Shown: positions 7,951 through 15,407, counted from the stretch's first letter. The stretch: DNA of 17,296 bases from an uncultured Bacilli bacterium (GCA_947630205.1 CANRGW010000010.1:1-17296); one strand, 5' to 3'. The notes: a model not told the origin generated them from the letters alone. Program-made: numbers and translations.

Positions 7951-7979
7951 CTCTTCCTAAACTATTCTTTTTGCTTTTC
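7936..7979 (-). terminator. Hairpin terminator at the end of the racemase gene
   Basis: GAAAAGCAA (7979-7971, last codons of the gene) pairs perfectly with TTGCTTTTC (7950-7942), followed by TTTATA. The loop is 20 bases and contains the TAG stop. The loop size and the short T tract make it a moderate terminator; some read-through into the next gene is possible. Confidence 0.55.
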
Positions 7980-9110
7980 ATCAAGAACAACATAATTTAA
8001 ACGACTACCAAGACGACCAAATAATTCAGGAACAATTGTCTTAGTTTTATAGGCTAAATCAAGTCCCATTATTCCCGGTTTATCTCCAATTAAGGTAACA
8101 ATATCTCCTTCTTTTATATTTTCTATATTAGTAACTTTAATATTTAGTTGATCCATGCAAATTCTTCCAACAACAACTCCATATAAACCATTAACCATAA
8201 CTTTAGCAGTACCAGGTGATAAATTTCTTGGATACCCATCAACATAACCAATAGAAACAGCTGCTATTTTTTCTTTTTTCGTTGCTCTAAATAATCTACT
8301 ATAACCAACGGCTTCACCTGGTTCTATTTCATTAACTGAGGCAACTCGTGCTTTAAGTGCTAAAACAGGTTTTAAAGATAATCTATTTTTAACATATAAA
8401 TCTTTTCCTGTATAAGTACCATATAAAATCATTCCTGGTCTTACATAATCATATTCTAATTCTTTATAATTAACTATGCCATAACTTGCTTGAAGATGCG
8501 TTCCTATAACTTCAATTCCCGATGCCTTTAAACTATCAAGAACATAATTAAAACGAGAAATTTGTAATCTTGTAAATTTAATATCTGATTTTTTAGCACT
8601 ATCAGATGCTGAACAATGTGTATAAATTCCTAAAATATTTAATTTTTTAGAATTATAAATGCTTTTTAAAAATTCTATTTCTTTATAACTAATACCAATT
8701 CTATTCATTCCTGTATTAATTTTTAAATGAACTTTTAACTTAGAAGGAAGATTTAATTCTAACAATTCTTTTGCATATTCTAAAGAAACAACCGTTTGTA
8801 TTAAATCATATTCTAAAACATATTTTATATTTTTAATATTTGTATAACCTAAAATTAAAATATTCCCAACAATTCCATTTTTTCTTAAAGTTATTCCTTC
8901 TTCTAAAGTAGCAACAGCAAAATCTTTTATACCAATTTCATTTAATTTTTTGGAAATAATAACTAAACCATGACCATAAGCATTTGCTTTAACAACAGCC
9001 ATAATCTTGGTTTTTTCATGAATATTTTTTTGAATTTCTTTTACATTATGTTCAAGATTATTTAAATTTATTTCAACCCAAGCCCGATTAGTTACAAAAT
9101 CTTTATCCAT
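7962..9110 (-). CDS. alr: Alanine racemase family protein (Alr/VanT racemase domain)
   Basis: PLP-dependent fold-type III racemase that makes D-amino acids for peptidoglycan. Length 382 residues, typical of soluble Alr. The PLP lysine is K41 in VVKANAYGHG, the N-terminal barrel runs to about 235, and the C-terminal beta-domain carries the catalytic tyrosine Y270 (EAVGYSR) and the substrate loop GRICMDQ (315-321). There are no membrane helices, unlike VanT serine racemases, which carry an integral membrane domain in front. In my alignment by eye, the residue equivalent to Tyr354 of Geobacillus Alr, where VanTG has Asn, is Ser369 (GRLGSR). D-Ser formation is therefore possible but unproven. It is the last gene of the vanW-ligase-vanXY operon, 11 bases after vanXY. 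Its ribosome binding site is weak (GGTG), so translation may depend on coupling. Confidence 0.92.
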   Translation of the reverse strand: MDKDFVTNRAWVEINLNNLEHNVKEIQKNIHEKTKIMAVVKANAYGHGLVIISKKLNEIGIKDFAVATLEEGITLRKNGIVGNILILGYTNIKNIKYVLEYDLIQTVVSLEYAKELLELNLPSKLKVHLKINTGMNRIGISYKEIEFLKSIYNSKKLNILGIYTHCSASDSAKKSDIKFTRLQISRFNYVLDSLKASGIEVIGTHLQASYGIVNYKELEYDYVRPGMILYGTYTGKDLYVKNRLSLKPVLALKARVASVNEIEPGEAVGYSRLFRATKKEKIAAVSIGYVDGYPRNLSPGTAKVMVNGLYGVVVGRICMDQLNIKVTNIENIKEGDIVTLIGDKPGIMGLDLAYKTKTIVPELFGRLGSRLNYVVLDEKQKE

Positions 9111-9121
9111 ACATACACCAT

Positions 9122-9844
9122 TTATTTTACTTTCTTGGTAATAATAAAACCATCTTGATTATTACCCGATATTCTTGTTGTTTCATCTATTTCTACTTCT
9201 ATATTATCTTTTTTATAAGGAAGATAAGTTATTTCATAGTCTTTATAGTTAAAAGGACCTTTTTTTAAAAAGGCAATATATTCTTCTAAGCAAAAATCAT
9301 TTGCAACCATAATTTCTGAATGGGGATAACCAACATAACGAAAATGCCATTCTTCAGCATCAATTAAAGTTATATTTTGTTTAACTTTTAAATATCGTTC
9401 AACAAAACCATATTTAGGAGCAATTTCGCGAAATTCTTGACAAATTCCTTCATAAGGAAAACTTGGTCTTATAAAATCAATGTTATCTTGATTTAATCCC
9501 AAATCAATGGCTAAACCCGTTTGATGTTCACTGGCATTAGGAAGAGCAACATAACTATAAGTAAATTCTCTCCCATTTTCTTTTAAAGAAGTATTAAATA
9601 AATCTTGTTGTTCTTTTAAACTACGATAACCACTTACAGGAACTATTTTTGAGTAAGCCTCAATTTCTTTTAAAGCATCTTGTAAATGTTCATTGGCTTC
9701 TTTATTTAATAAGATATTTGGAAACTCATAATTAAAAGGTTCAAGGTCTTTAACTTCGTCTTGTTCTTTTAATAAATTTTTTGAATTAACTAAAATTAAA
9801 TTTCCTTGATAAATATCTTTTTTGGTAAGTTTAATCTTGTTCAT
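9122..9844 (-). CDS. vanXY: VanXY-like D,D-dipeptidase/D,D-carboxypeptidase (peptidase M15)
   Basis: Cytoplasmic-type zinc peptidase of 240 residues with no signal or membrane helix. Catalytic landmarks are SGYR (71-74), YVALPNASEHQTGLAIDLG with zinc ligands H107 and D114, and EEWHFRYVG with Glu164 and H167. The blocks SLKENG, YVALP, SEHQ-GLAID-GL and WHFRYVG-PHS match enterococcal VanXYC as I remember it, more closely than VanY. VanXY enzymes cleave D-Ala-D-Ala and pentapeptide ending in D-Ala, leaving precursors that end in the alternative residue. A C-terminal extension of about 45 residues (after 195) with beta-type sequence goes beyond the usual VanXY length of about 190. The start overlaps the ligase gene by 14 bases with AGGAG 6 bases upstream, so the two are translationally coupled. 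Confidence 0.87.
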   Translation of the reverse strand: MNKIKLTKKDIYQGNLILVNSKNLLKEQDEVKDLEPFNYEFPNILLNKEANEHLQDALKEIEAYSKIVPVSGYRSLKEQQDLFNTSLKENGREFTYSYVALPNASEHQTGLAIDLGLNQDNIDFIRPSFPYEGICQEFREIAPKYGFVERYLKVKQNITLIDAEEWHFRYVGYPHSEIMVANDFCLEEYIAFLKKGPFNYKDYEITYLPYKKDNIEVEIDETTRISGNNQDGFIITKKVK

Positions 9845-10886
9845 TTTTTACTCCTAATTGAATTAAATTATCAAGAACAGCACTAAAATCATAACCTATA
9901 GCCTTTAACATTGAAGGATATCTACTATGAGAGGTAAATCCTGGCATCGTATTAACTTCATTAAAAACAATTTTTTTATCTTTAGTATAAAACATATCAA
10001 CTCTTGAAACACCTTTACAACCTAAAGATTTATAAATAGTTAAAGCCGTTTTTTTAATATTTTCTTTTTCTGTATCAGATAATCTTGCTGGTAAAATTAT
10101 TTTACTACTTAATGCTGTATATTTTTCTTCAAAGTTATAAAAATCTGTATGAATTTCTATTTCATCAACTTCACCAATTATTAAATCATTGCCGTTTCCC
10201 ATAATAGCACAGCCTACTTCAAAACCATCTATATTTTCTTCTATAATAATTTTTTGGTCATATTTAAAAGCAAAATCAATCGCTTTATCTAATTCATCTT
10301 CATTATTTACTTTAGAAATTCCATAAGAAGAACCTGCTTTCAATGGTTTTACAAACATAGGGTAGGGTAAGTCTTTAAGTTTTTCTTTAATATCTTCTTT
10401 TTTCTCATAATTAGAAAAAGTATACGCTTTAGGAACTGTAATGCCCTTTAAGGCTGCTAATTCATGGGCTAAATATTTATCCATACAAATAAGAGATGCC
10501 GACATATCACAGCCAACAAAAGGAATACCTGCCAATTCAAATAAACCTTGCAGACGTCCATCTTCACCATTTCTTCCATGTAAAACAGGAAAAGCAATAT
10601 CAATTTTAACTAAGGTATTTGTATCTATTATAATAAAACCATGATCACTTCGATTAGTTGAAAAAGTTATTTTCTGACATTTATCATCATGTTGCCAATC
10701 ATCTTTTTCTATAGCATCTAATTCTCCATTATATAAATAAAAATCTCCTTGTTTAGTAATTCCTATCATCGAAATATCATATTTATCTTTATTTAAATTT
10801 CTTAAAACTGAAGTTCCTGAGACTAGTGAAACTGAATATTCACTTGAACATCCTCCAAATAAAACGGCTACTTTTAGTTTTTCCAT
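9831..10886 (-). CDS. vanG: D-alanine--D-alanine/D-serine ligase, VanG/VanC-like
   Basis: ATP-grasp ligase that joins D-Ala to a second D-residue for the peptidoglycan stem; 351 residues, normal length. Motifs: GGCSSEYSVS (11-20), HGRNGEDG (103-110), CMDK (134-137), the ATP-grasp lysine segment FVKPLKAGSS (178-187), omega-loop FEEKY (252-256), metal site NEVN (309-312) and PGFTSHSRYP (315-324). EY instead of EH in the first motif and SRYP instead of SLYP/SLVP are Van-type features, and overall the sequence looks closest to VanG. K255-Y256 in the omega loop argues against D-Lac specificity. R322 agrees with VanC-type D-Ser ligases, but Y250 is the residue found in housekeeping Ddl, so the second substrate is open. 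The ATG overlaps the vanW stop (TAATG). It could be the only Ddl of the cell or a second, specialised one. Confidence 0.88.
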   Translation of the reverse strand: MEKLKVAVLFGGCSSEYSVSLVSGTSVLRNLNKDKYDISMIGITKQGDFYLYNGELDAIEKDDWQHDDKCQKITFSTNRSDHGFIIIDTNTLVKIDIAFPVLHGRNGEDGRLQGLFELAGIPFVGCDMSASLICMDKYLAHELAALKGITVPKAYTFSNYEKKEDIKEKLKDLPYPMFVKPLKAGSSYGISKVNNEDELDKAIDFAFKYDQKIIIEENIDGFEVGCAIMGNGNDLIIGEVDEIEIHTDFYNFEEKYTALSSKIILPARLSDTEKENIKKTALTIYKSLGCKGVSRVDMFYTKDKKIVFNEVNTMPGFTSHSRYPSMLKAIGYDFSAVLDNLIQLGVKNEQD

Positions 10887-11710
10887 TATTCCATCTCCTC
10901 TATTTTAGCATCTTTAGGAAGTTTATATGTTGCTTCTACTACTTCATCATATAATTTATTTCTTTCGATAACTTTCTTTGTTTTTCTATCTCTTTTAGTT
11001 TTAATAACTGAAACACTTTCAAATACTTTATCATCTTTTTTAAAATATTTAAAATTTTTATTTTCAATTATATATTTTTCTTTATATTCTTTGGAAGATA
11101 ATAATTTTAAATAAATATAATCATCATCAAAAGTTATTACAAGTTGAAAAGTATTATCTGTATCATTTCTTACTTTTAAATCAAGCCAACCACGATTAAT
11201 CGTTGCATCAACTCCATTTAAAGTATCTTTATCATTATTAGGTAAAGATTTTTTCCGATGTCCATGTCTTTCAACAATTGTTAAAGGAGACATCAAGAAT
11301 AAATAATATAGCATATTACTAAGAAGACAAATACCTCCTCCTTTTTGAGGATGAATTTTATCATCAATTAAAACTAAACCATCTTTATATTTACCATATT
11401 TCTTAGCATTTTTAGATATATAACAAAAAGAAAATGTTTCTCCTGGTTTTATTAAAACCTTATTCATAGTTTGACTAATTATTTTTAAATTATGAACTTT
11501 ATTTTGTTGATAAACTATATCATAACCACTTTCTTCATTAATCATGAATGATTTACAAGAAGAAATAGGGTAGGGTAATAAATCTTCTTGAAATGTTTTA
11601 CAGTATTTATTTTTATCAAAAAACATTCCTAAATAATAAAATTGTTTTCTTTGCCAAACTCTAATGGGAGTTAAGAAAGGCATTATTTGAGTTAATCTTT
11701 TTCTTGGCAT
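10886..11710 (-). CDS. vanW: VanW family protein
   Basis: Homologue of VanW, a protein of unknown biochemical role encoded in vanB and vanG glycopeptide-resistance operons; 274 residues. The N-terminus (MPRKRLTQIMPFLTPIRVWQ) and the blocks GYDIVYQQNKVHNL, KPGETFSF, YKDGLVL, GGGICLLSN, ERHGH and GVDATINRGWLDLKVRND follow the VanW pattern I know. The GGGxCxxSN and GWxDLKVRN segments are the strongest. No signal peptide or clear membrane helix is seen. The ATG lies 4 bases behind AGGAGG. It is the first gene of the operon, about 115 bases downstream of the best promoter, and its stop overlaps the ligase start by one base. Its position directly before the ligase is the same as in vanG operons. 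Confidence 0.93.
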   Translation of the reverse strand: MPRKRLTQIMPFLTPIRVWQRKQFYYLGMFFDKNKYCKTFQEDLLPYPISSCKSFMINEESGYDIVYQQNKVHNLKIISQTMNKVLIKPGETFSFCYISKNAKKYGKYKDGLVLIDDKIHPQKGGGICLLSNMLYYLFLMSPLTIVERHGHRKKSLPNNDKDTLNGVDATINRGWLDLKVRNDTDNTFQLVITFDDDYIYLKLLSSKEYKEKYIIENKNFKYFKKDDKVFESVSVIKTKRDRKTKKVIERNKLYDEVVEATYKLPKDAKIEEME

Positions 11711-11830
11711 AAATCCTCCTAAATCATATATTTATTATAACGCATCTAACGAAAACTTTAGGTATTAATTACAAATTAATATGTAAAAACTCGTCAAATA
11801 AAATTTTTCTTAATTATTTTAATGTTTTTT

Positions 11831-11859
11831 ATTATAGTCTTTTTAGAATAACTTAACAA
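11831..11859 (-). promoter_or_regulatory. Promoter of the vanW-ligase-vanXY-alr operon
   Basis: TTGTTA (11859-11854), a 17-base spacer and a perfect TATAAT (11836-11831). The leader to the vanW ATG is about 115 bases and very AT-rich; I see no convincing riboswitch in it. The stretch 11711-12021 between genes holds this promoter, an inverted repeat and two hairpins, and no coding sequence that I can support. A weaker second candidate is TTGACG with TGTAAT further down the leader. Confidence 0.6.
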
Positions 11860-11860
11860 C

Positions 11861-11887
11861 CTATTAGTCAAGATTTTGACATAATAG
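11861..11887. repeat. Inverted repeat next to the vanW promoter, candidate operator
   Basis: CTATTAGTCAA (11861-11871), a 4-base loop, and TTGACATAATAG (11876-11887) form an 11-bp palindrome with one bulged A. It ends one base before the -35 of the vanW promoter. That position suits an activator site, but a hairpin role cannot be excluded. Confidence 0.5.
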
Positions 11888-11928
11888 AAAAAGAAAAAAG
11901 TCCTCATCATCTCTTTCAATCGTAAGAA

Positions 11929-11973
11929 AAAGTGTAATATTAAACTACATTTTGTAATTAATTATTACACTTT
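11929..11973 (-). terminator. Long 45-base hairpin, second terminator of the parAB-ychF run
   Basis: Arms AAAGTGTAAT/ATTACACTTT (10 bp), then ATTAA/TTAAT (5 bp) and TACA/TGTA (4 bp) around a 3-base loop, with small bulges. On the minus strand the 3' arm runs into a tract of five T followed by C. It lies just behind the terminator at 11980-12007, so it could be a back-up terminator. It could also be a structured element of its own. Confidence 0.55.
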
Positions 11974-11979
11974 ATAATT

Positions 11980-12007
11980 AAAAAAGATAACTAAACTCTT
12001 AGTTATC
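11980..12007 (-). terminator. Rho-independent terminator after the zinc-ribbon membrane protein
   Basis: Perfect 9-bp stem GATAACTAA/TTAGTTATC with a 4-base loop, followed on the minus strand by six T (11985-11980). It begins 14 bases after the stop of the last gene in the parA-to-ychF run. Confidence 0.85.
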
Positions 12008-12021
12008 AAAGTTCTTATTAT

Positions 12022-12672
12022 CTATTTTATTTTTTTACCACAATTAGTACAGAAATTAGCATTTGTATTTAATTTATTACCACATTCTGGACAATATTTT
12101 GGTCTTGCAGTTTTAGTTTCTTCTTTGATTTCTTCTTTTTCTTCTATATTTTCTTTTTCTAAAGTTTTTTTAGAAGAATTCATATTTGTTAATTTACCAC
12201 GCATAACATATAAAAATATACCACCTAATGTATCACCAAATAAAACTGTAAAAACGGTATACATTTTATATTTTTCTGTTACGGCTTTAAAGATATTATA
12301 AAAAGCAATATAAGTAAAGACCATTAAAGCAACAGAAACTAAGTAATTATTAAGAAGAAAAGAGGCAATACTTAAACCAAAAGTTACCCAAACTAAAGAT
12401 GCATTATTTTTACCTTCTTCAGCATAAACTTCATATCCTAATTTACCAATTAAATAATGTCTTCCAATTGGAATAAAAGCAAGCCATGCATTATCAATAT
12501 TATTCTTTTTAGCAGTTTCCATAAGTCCTAAAGATGAAAAGACATAAGCAACGATTATGGCTAAAACAAGAACAATTAAAAAGAAAATAAGAAAAATAAT
12601 TAACCAACTAGGAATACTATTAAAATATTTTTCCAAATCATAAGTATCAAAATTATAATTAAAATTATACAT
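12022..12672 (-). CDS. Membrane protein with C-terminal zinc ribbon, unknown function
   Basis: A 216-residue protein not assigned to a named family. I placed the start at the ATG at 12672, 8 bases after AGGAG; a GTG two codons earlier is too close to that site. A first hydrophobic helix (about 19-44) is followed by NAWLAFIPIGRHYLIGKLG, a pattern seen in several small Bacillota membrane proteins. Further helices lie at about 89-105, 108-130 and 139-156. The C-terminal third is a Glu/Lys-rich linker (165-188) and a zinc ribbon CPEC-x10-CTNC. The linker and ribbon should be cytoplasmic. It starts 11 bases downstream of the ychF stop and is the last gene before the terminator, so it is co-transcribed with ychF. 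A sensing or scaffold role is possible but not supported by motifs. Confidence 0.83.
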   Translation of the reverse strand: MYNFNYNFDTYDLEKYFNSIPSWLIIFLIFFLIVLVLAIIVAYVFSSLGLMETAKKNNIDNAWLAFIPIGRHYLIGKLGYEVYAEEGKNNASLVWVTFGLSIASFLLNNYLVSVALMVFTYIAFYNIFKAVTEKYKMYTVFTVLFGDTLGGIFLYVMRGKLTNMNSSKKTLEKENIEEKEEIKEETKTARPKYCPECGNKLNTNANFCTNCGKKIK

Positions 12673-12683
12673 TTTCACATCTC

Positions 12684-13784
12684 CTATCTATTAAAACGAA
12701 AATGGCAAATATCACCATCTTGCATTATATAATCTTTACCTTCTATCCGAAGTTTACCTGCTTCTTTAACTTTTGTTTCATTACCACAAGCAATTAAATC
12801 TTGATAACTGATAACCTCGGCTTTGATAAAGCCTTTTTCAAAATCTGTATGAATTATTCCCGCACATTCCCGCGCATTCATACCATCTTTAAAAGTCCAA
12901 GCCCGAACTTCATCACTTCCAACGGTGAAATAAGTTTTTAAACCTAAAATTTCATAAGTGGCATTTATTAAATCATCTAAACCACTTGTTTCAATTCCAA
13001 GCATTTCTAACATTTCTTCTTTTTCTTCAATAGAAAGTTCGGATAATTCACTTTCAACTTTAGCACACATTTTTATAACTCTAGTATTATCATGTTCTAA
13101 ATATTCTTTTAAACTTACAACATATTTATTATCAGGAAGTCCTAATTCATCTTCTTTAATATTTGCTAAATAAATAATTGGTTTCATTGTTAGAAATTGA
13201 AAAGATTTAAGACTTTGTTTTTCTTCATCTGTAAAACTTACTTCTCTTAAAGGAATAGCATGTTCTAAAGCCTCTTTCGCTTTTTGTAAAGCACTTACTT
13301 CTATTAAAGAGTCAGCATCTTTTGTCGTCATGGCTTTTTTATAAACTTTATCTAAACGATTAGTAACAATTTCTAAATCACTTATAGTAAGTTCAAGATT
13401 AATAATATCAACATCTCGTAAAGGATCACAATTACCTTCAACATGAATAATATTCGCATCATCAAAACAACGAACAACTTCAACGATAGCGTCGACTTCG
13501 CGAATATGGGATAAGAACTTATTGCCAAGCCCCTCACCAGTTGATGCACCTTTAACAAGTCCAGCAATATCTGTAAATTCATAACTTGCTAAAATTAATC
13601 TTTCTGGTAAATACATTTCATTTAAAACATCCATTCTTTTATCGGGAACATTTACAACTCCAACATTGGGGTCAATCGTTGCAAAAGGATAATTGGCTGC
13701 TAAAATATTTTGTTTAGTAATGGCATTGAAAAGAGTTGATTTTCCAACATTAGGAAGTCCAACAATTCCTGCTTTTAAACTCAT
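12684..13784 (-). CDS. ychF: YchF/OLA1 family P-loop ATPase
   Basis: Universally conserved Obg-related nucleotide hydrolase of 366 residues, known to bind ribosomes and to prefer ATP over GTP. The P-loop is GLPNVGKST (9-17), the switch region NYPFATIDPNVGVV starts near 31, and the G3 motif is DIAGLVKGAS. In place of the NKxD guanine-specificity motif of GTPases it has NIKED, as in the ATP-using YchF branch. A coiled helical insert (about 130-200) and a C-terminal TGS domain (about 283-366, ending HFRFNR) complete the family layout. The ATG lies behind AAGGAGG, whose first bases are part of the stop codon of the transporter gene upstream. In Bacillus subtilis the orthologue yyaF also lies close to the parAB genes near the origin. 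Confidence 0.97.
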   Translation of the reverse strand: MSLKAGIVGLPNVGKSTLFNAITKQNILAANYPFATIDPNVGVVNVPDKRMDVLNEMYLPERLILASYEFTDIAGLVKGASTGEGLGNKFLSHIREVDAIVEVVRCFDDANIIHVEGNCDPLRDVDIINLELTISDLEIVTNRLDKVYKKAMTTKDADSLIEVSALQKAKEALEHAIPLREVSFTDEEKQSLKSFQFLTMKPIIYLANIKEDELGLPDNKYVVSLKEYLEHDNTRVIKMCAKVESELSELSIEEKEEMLEMLGIETSGLDDLINATYEILGLKTYFTVGSDEVRAWTFKDGMNARECAGIIHTDFEKGFIKAEVISYQDLIACGNETKVKEAGKLRIEGKDYIMQDGDICHFRFNR

Positions 13785-13793
13785 AATTCCTCC

Positions 13794-15407
13794 TTACACA
13801 GTTGGATACACACCTGGTCCAATTGGTAAACCTATTATATACCATCCAATTAAAAGTAGCAACCAGGTAGCAGAAATAATTAAACAATATGGCATGATTA
13901 ATTTAATAGCCTTAAAAATACCAATCGGATTATCCTTATCTTTATTATAAATATTCATATAGGCTATTAATATGACAAAAAATGATGATAAAGGGGTAAT
14001 TCCGTTAGTCATAGAGTCGGCTGCTCTTAAAACAAATTGTAAAAATTGAGGAGAAATATTAAATTGCATTAAAGGTGGAACAATAACGGGAGCTAAAATT
14101 ACCCATTTAGCACCTGGAGTTGTTAAGAATAAATTAGCAAAAGCCATCAATAAGATTGCAATAACTAAAAGAGCAATTCCTCCAAAATTAATACTATCTA
14201 TAACATTAGCAACTATTCCCGTTAAAATAGTTCCGATATTTGTTTTTCGAAATACAAAAATGAATTGAGATGCAAAGAAGATTAAGATTAAAACTCCTCC
14301 TAAATGCTTTAAGTTTTCATGACTTCCTTCAAAAACATCGCGATCATTTTTAAACTTTTTAGAACCAATTCCATAAGCAAGACCAGTTACTAAGAATAAA
14401 ATAGCCATCATATAAGTAAAACCATCTTGGAAATAAGAATTATCTCCAAATATTTGTTTTAAATAAGTTGTTTCATTCATATCTAAAAGCATTCCTGATA
14501 AAGGTAGATTAGGTATTACAGAATAAATAAATATCGTAACCATTACTAAAAAAGCAATTAAAGCATATTTTAAACCACGATTTTCTTTATATTCCGTATT
14601 TAAACGTTCTTGTTCTGCATCTAAAGAGTCTATAACTTCAACTTCTGTTTCTTGAACTTCTTGACTTTTGACTTCTAAAGATTTACTTTCTTTAGAATTT
14701 CCAAATTTAGGAACAATTATCTTTTCTATAATAATCGTTCCAACTATTGATAACACTATCGTTGTTGCTATCATTATAAATAAATTAGATAATAAACTAA
14801 CATGAAAAGAACTATCAACTAATCTAGCCGCACTTGTCGTATAAGGAATTAAAGCAACTTCGGCTGAACCTACAAAAATAGAGGTTCCACTTCCAAAAGC
14901 AACGCCACAAAAAGCAGCCGCTACTCCGGATAAAGGATTTCGTCCTTTAGACTCATATAAAATGGCAGCAATCGGGATTAATATTACATAACCTATATCA
15001 TTTATAATAGTTGAAATAGTTCCAATAAAAATAATAATAAAGGTTATCATCCGATTATCTACTTTCGAAAATATCTTTCTATTTATTAAATCAAGAAAGC
15101 CAGAAGATATTAAAACAGACATACCAATTGCTGTTATAATAAACATATTAAGAGGAGCAAAACTAATAAAATTAGTCGCGGCATTACTAATTAAATACTT
15201 AACACCATCAAAATTAAATAAATTTTCAACTTGTACAGTATTTTGAACAATAGACAAATCAGCATTATTAATAGTACTATATGTTGTTTTAAAATCAATT
15301 TTGGCTAATATACCACTTACAACCATGGTAAGAACAATTAATATTATGTATACCGTTACAGGATGTAATTTAGGTTTTTTCAATCTCAACTTTTTCTTTT
15401 TATTCAT
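13794..15407 (-). CDS. AbgT family transporter (p-aminobenzoyl-glutamate type)
   Basis: Polytopic membrane carrier of 537 residues related to AbgT and MtrF, which move p-aminobenzoyl-glutamate or export antifolate sulfonamides. Evidence is a long hydrophobic protein with about 11-13 helices and the family blocks NDIGYVILIP, GVAFGSGTS, FLTTPGAKWVILAPVIVPP and RAADSMTNGITPLSSF. The TTPGAKW and DSxTNxITP segments sit at the re-entrant substrate region in this family. An acidic cytoplasmic insert (about 235-280, rich in Glu) divides the two halves. The start chosen is the ATG at 15407 behind GGTGAT; a GTG four codons earlier is less likely. It overlaps the DUF951 gene by 8 bases and precedes ychF by 9 bases, so it is a true member of the run. 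The substrate here is unknown; a link to folate metabolism is only family-based. Confidence 0.9.
   Translation of the reverse strand: MNKKKKLRLKKPKLHPVTVYIILIVLTMVVSGILAKIDFKTTYSTINNADLSIVQNTVQVENLFNFDGVKYLISNAATNFISFAPLNMFIITAIGMSVLISSGFLDLINRKIFSKVDNRMITFIIIFIGTISTIINDIGYVILIPIAAILYESKGRNPLSGVAAAFCGVAFGSGTSIFVGSAEVALIPYTTSAARLVDSSFHVSLLSNLFIMIATTIVLSIVGTIIIEKIIVPKFGNSKESKSLEVKSQEVQETEVEVIDSLDAEQERLNTEYKENRGLKYALIAFLVMVTIFIYSVIPNLPLSGMLLDMNETTYLKQIFGDNSYFQDGFTYMMAILFLVTGLAYGIGSKKFKNDRDVFEGSHENLKHLGGVLILIFFASQFIFVFRKTNIGTILTGIVANVIDSINFGGIALLVIAILLMAFANLFLTTPGAKWVILAPVIVPPLMQFNISPQFLQFVLRAADSMTNGITPLSSFFVILIAYMNIYNKDKDNPIGIFKAIKLIMPYCLIISATWLLLLIGWYIIGLPIGPGVYPTV

Noticed and set aside
10441..10644. 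Plus-strand frames inside the ligase gene, and similar ones at 12958-13173, 13693-13950 and 15529-15732; minus-strand frame 13382-13582
   Set aside because: Opposite- or alternate-frame shadows of well-supported genes (ligase, ychF, transporter, DUF951/parB).
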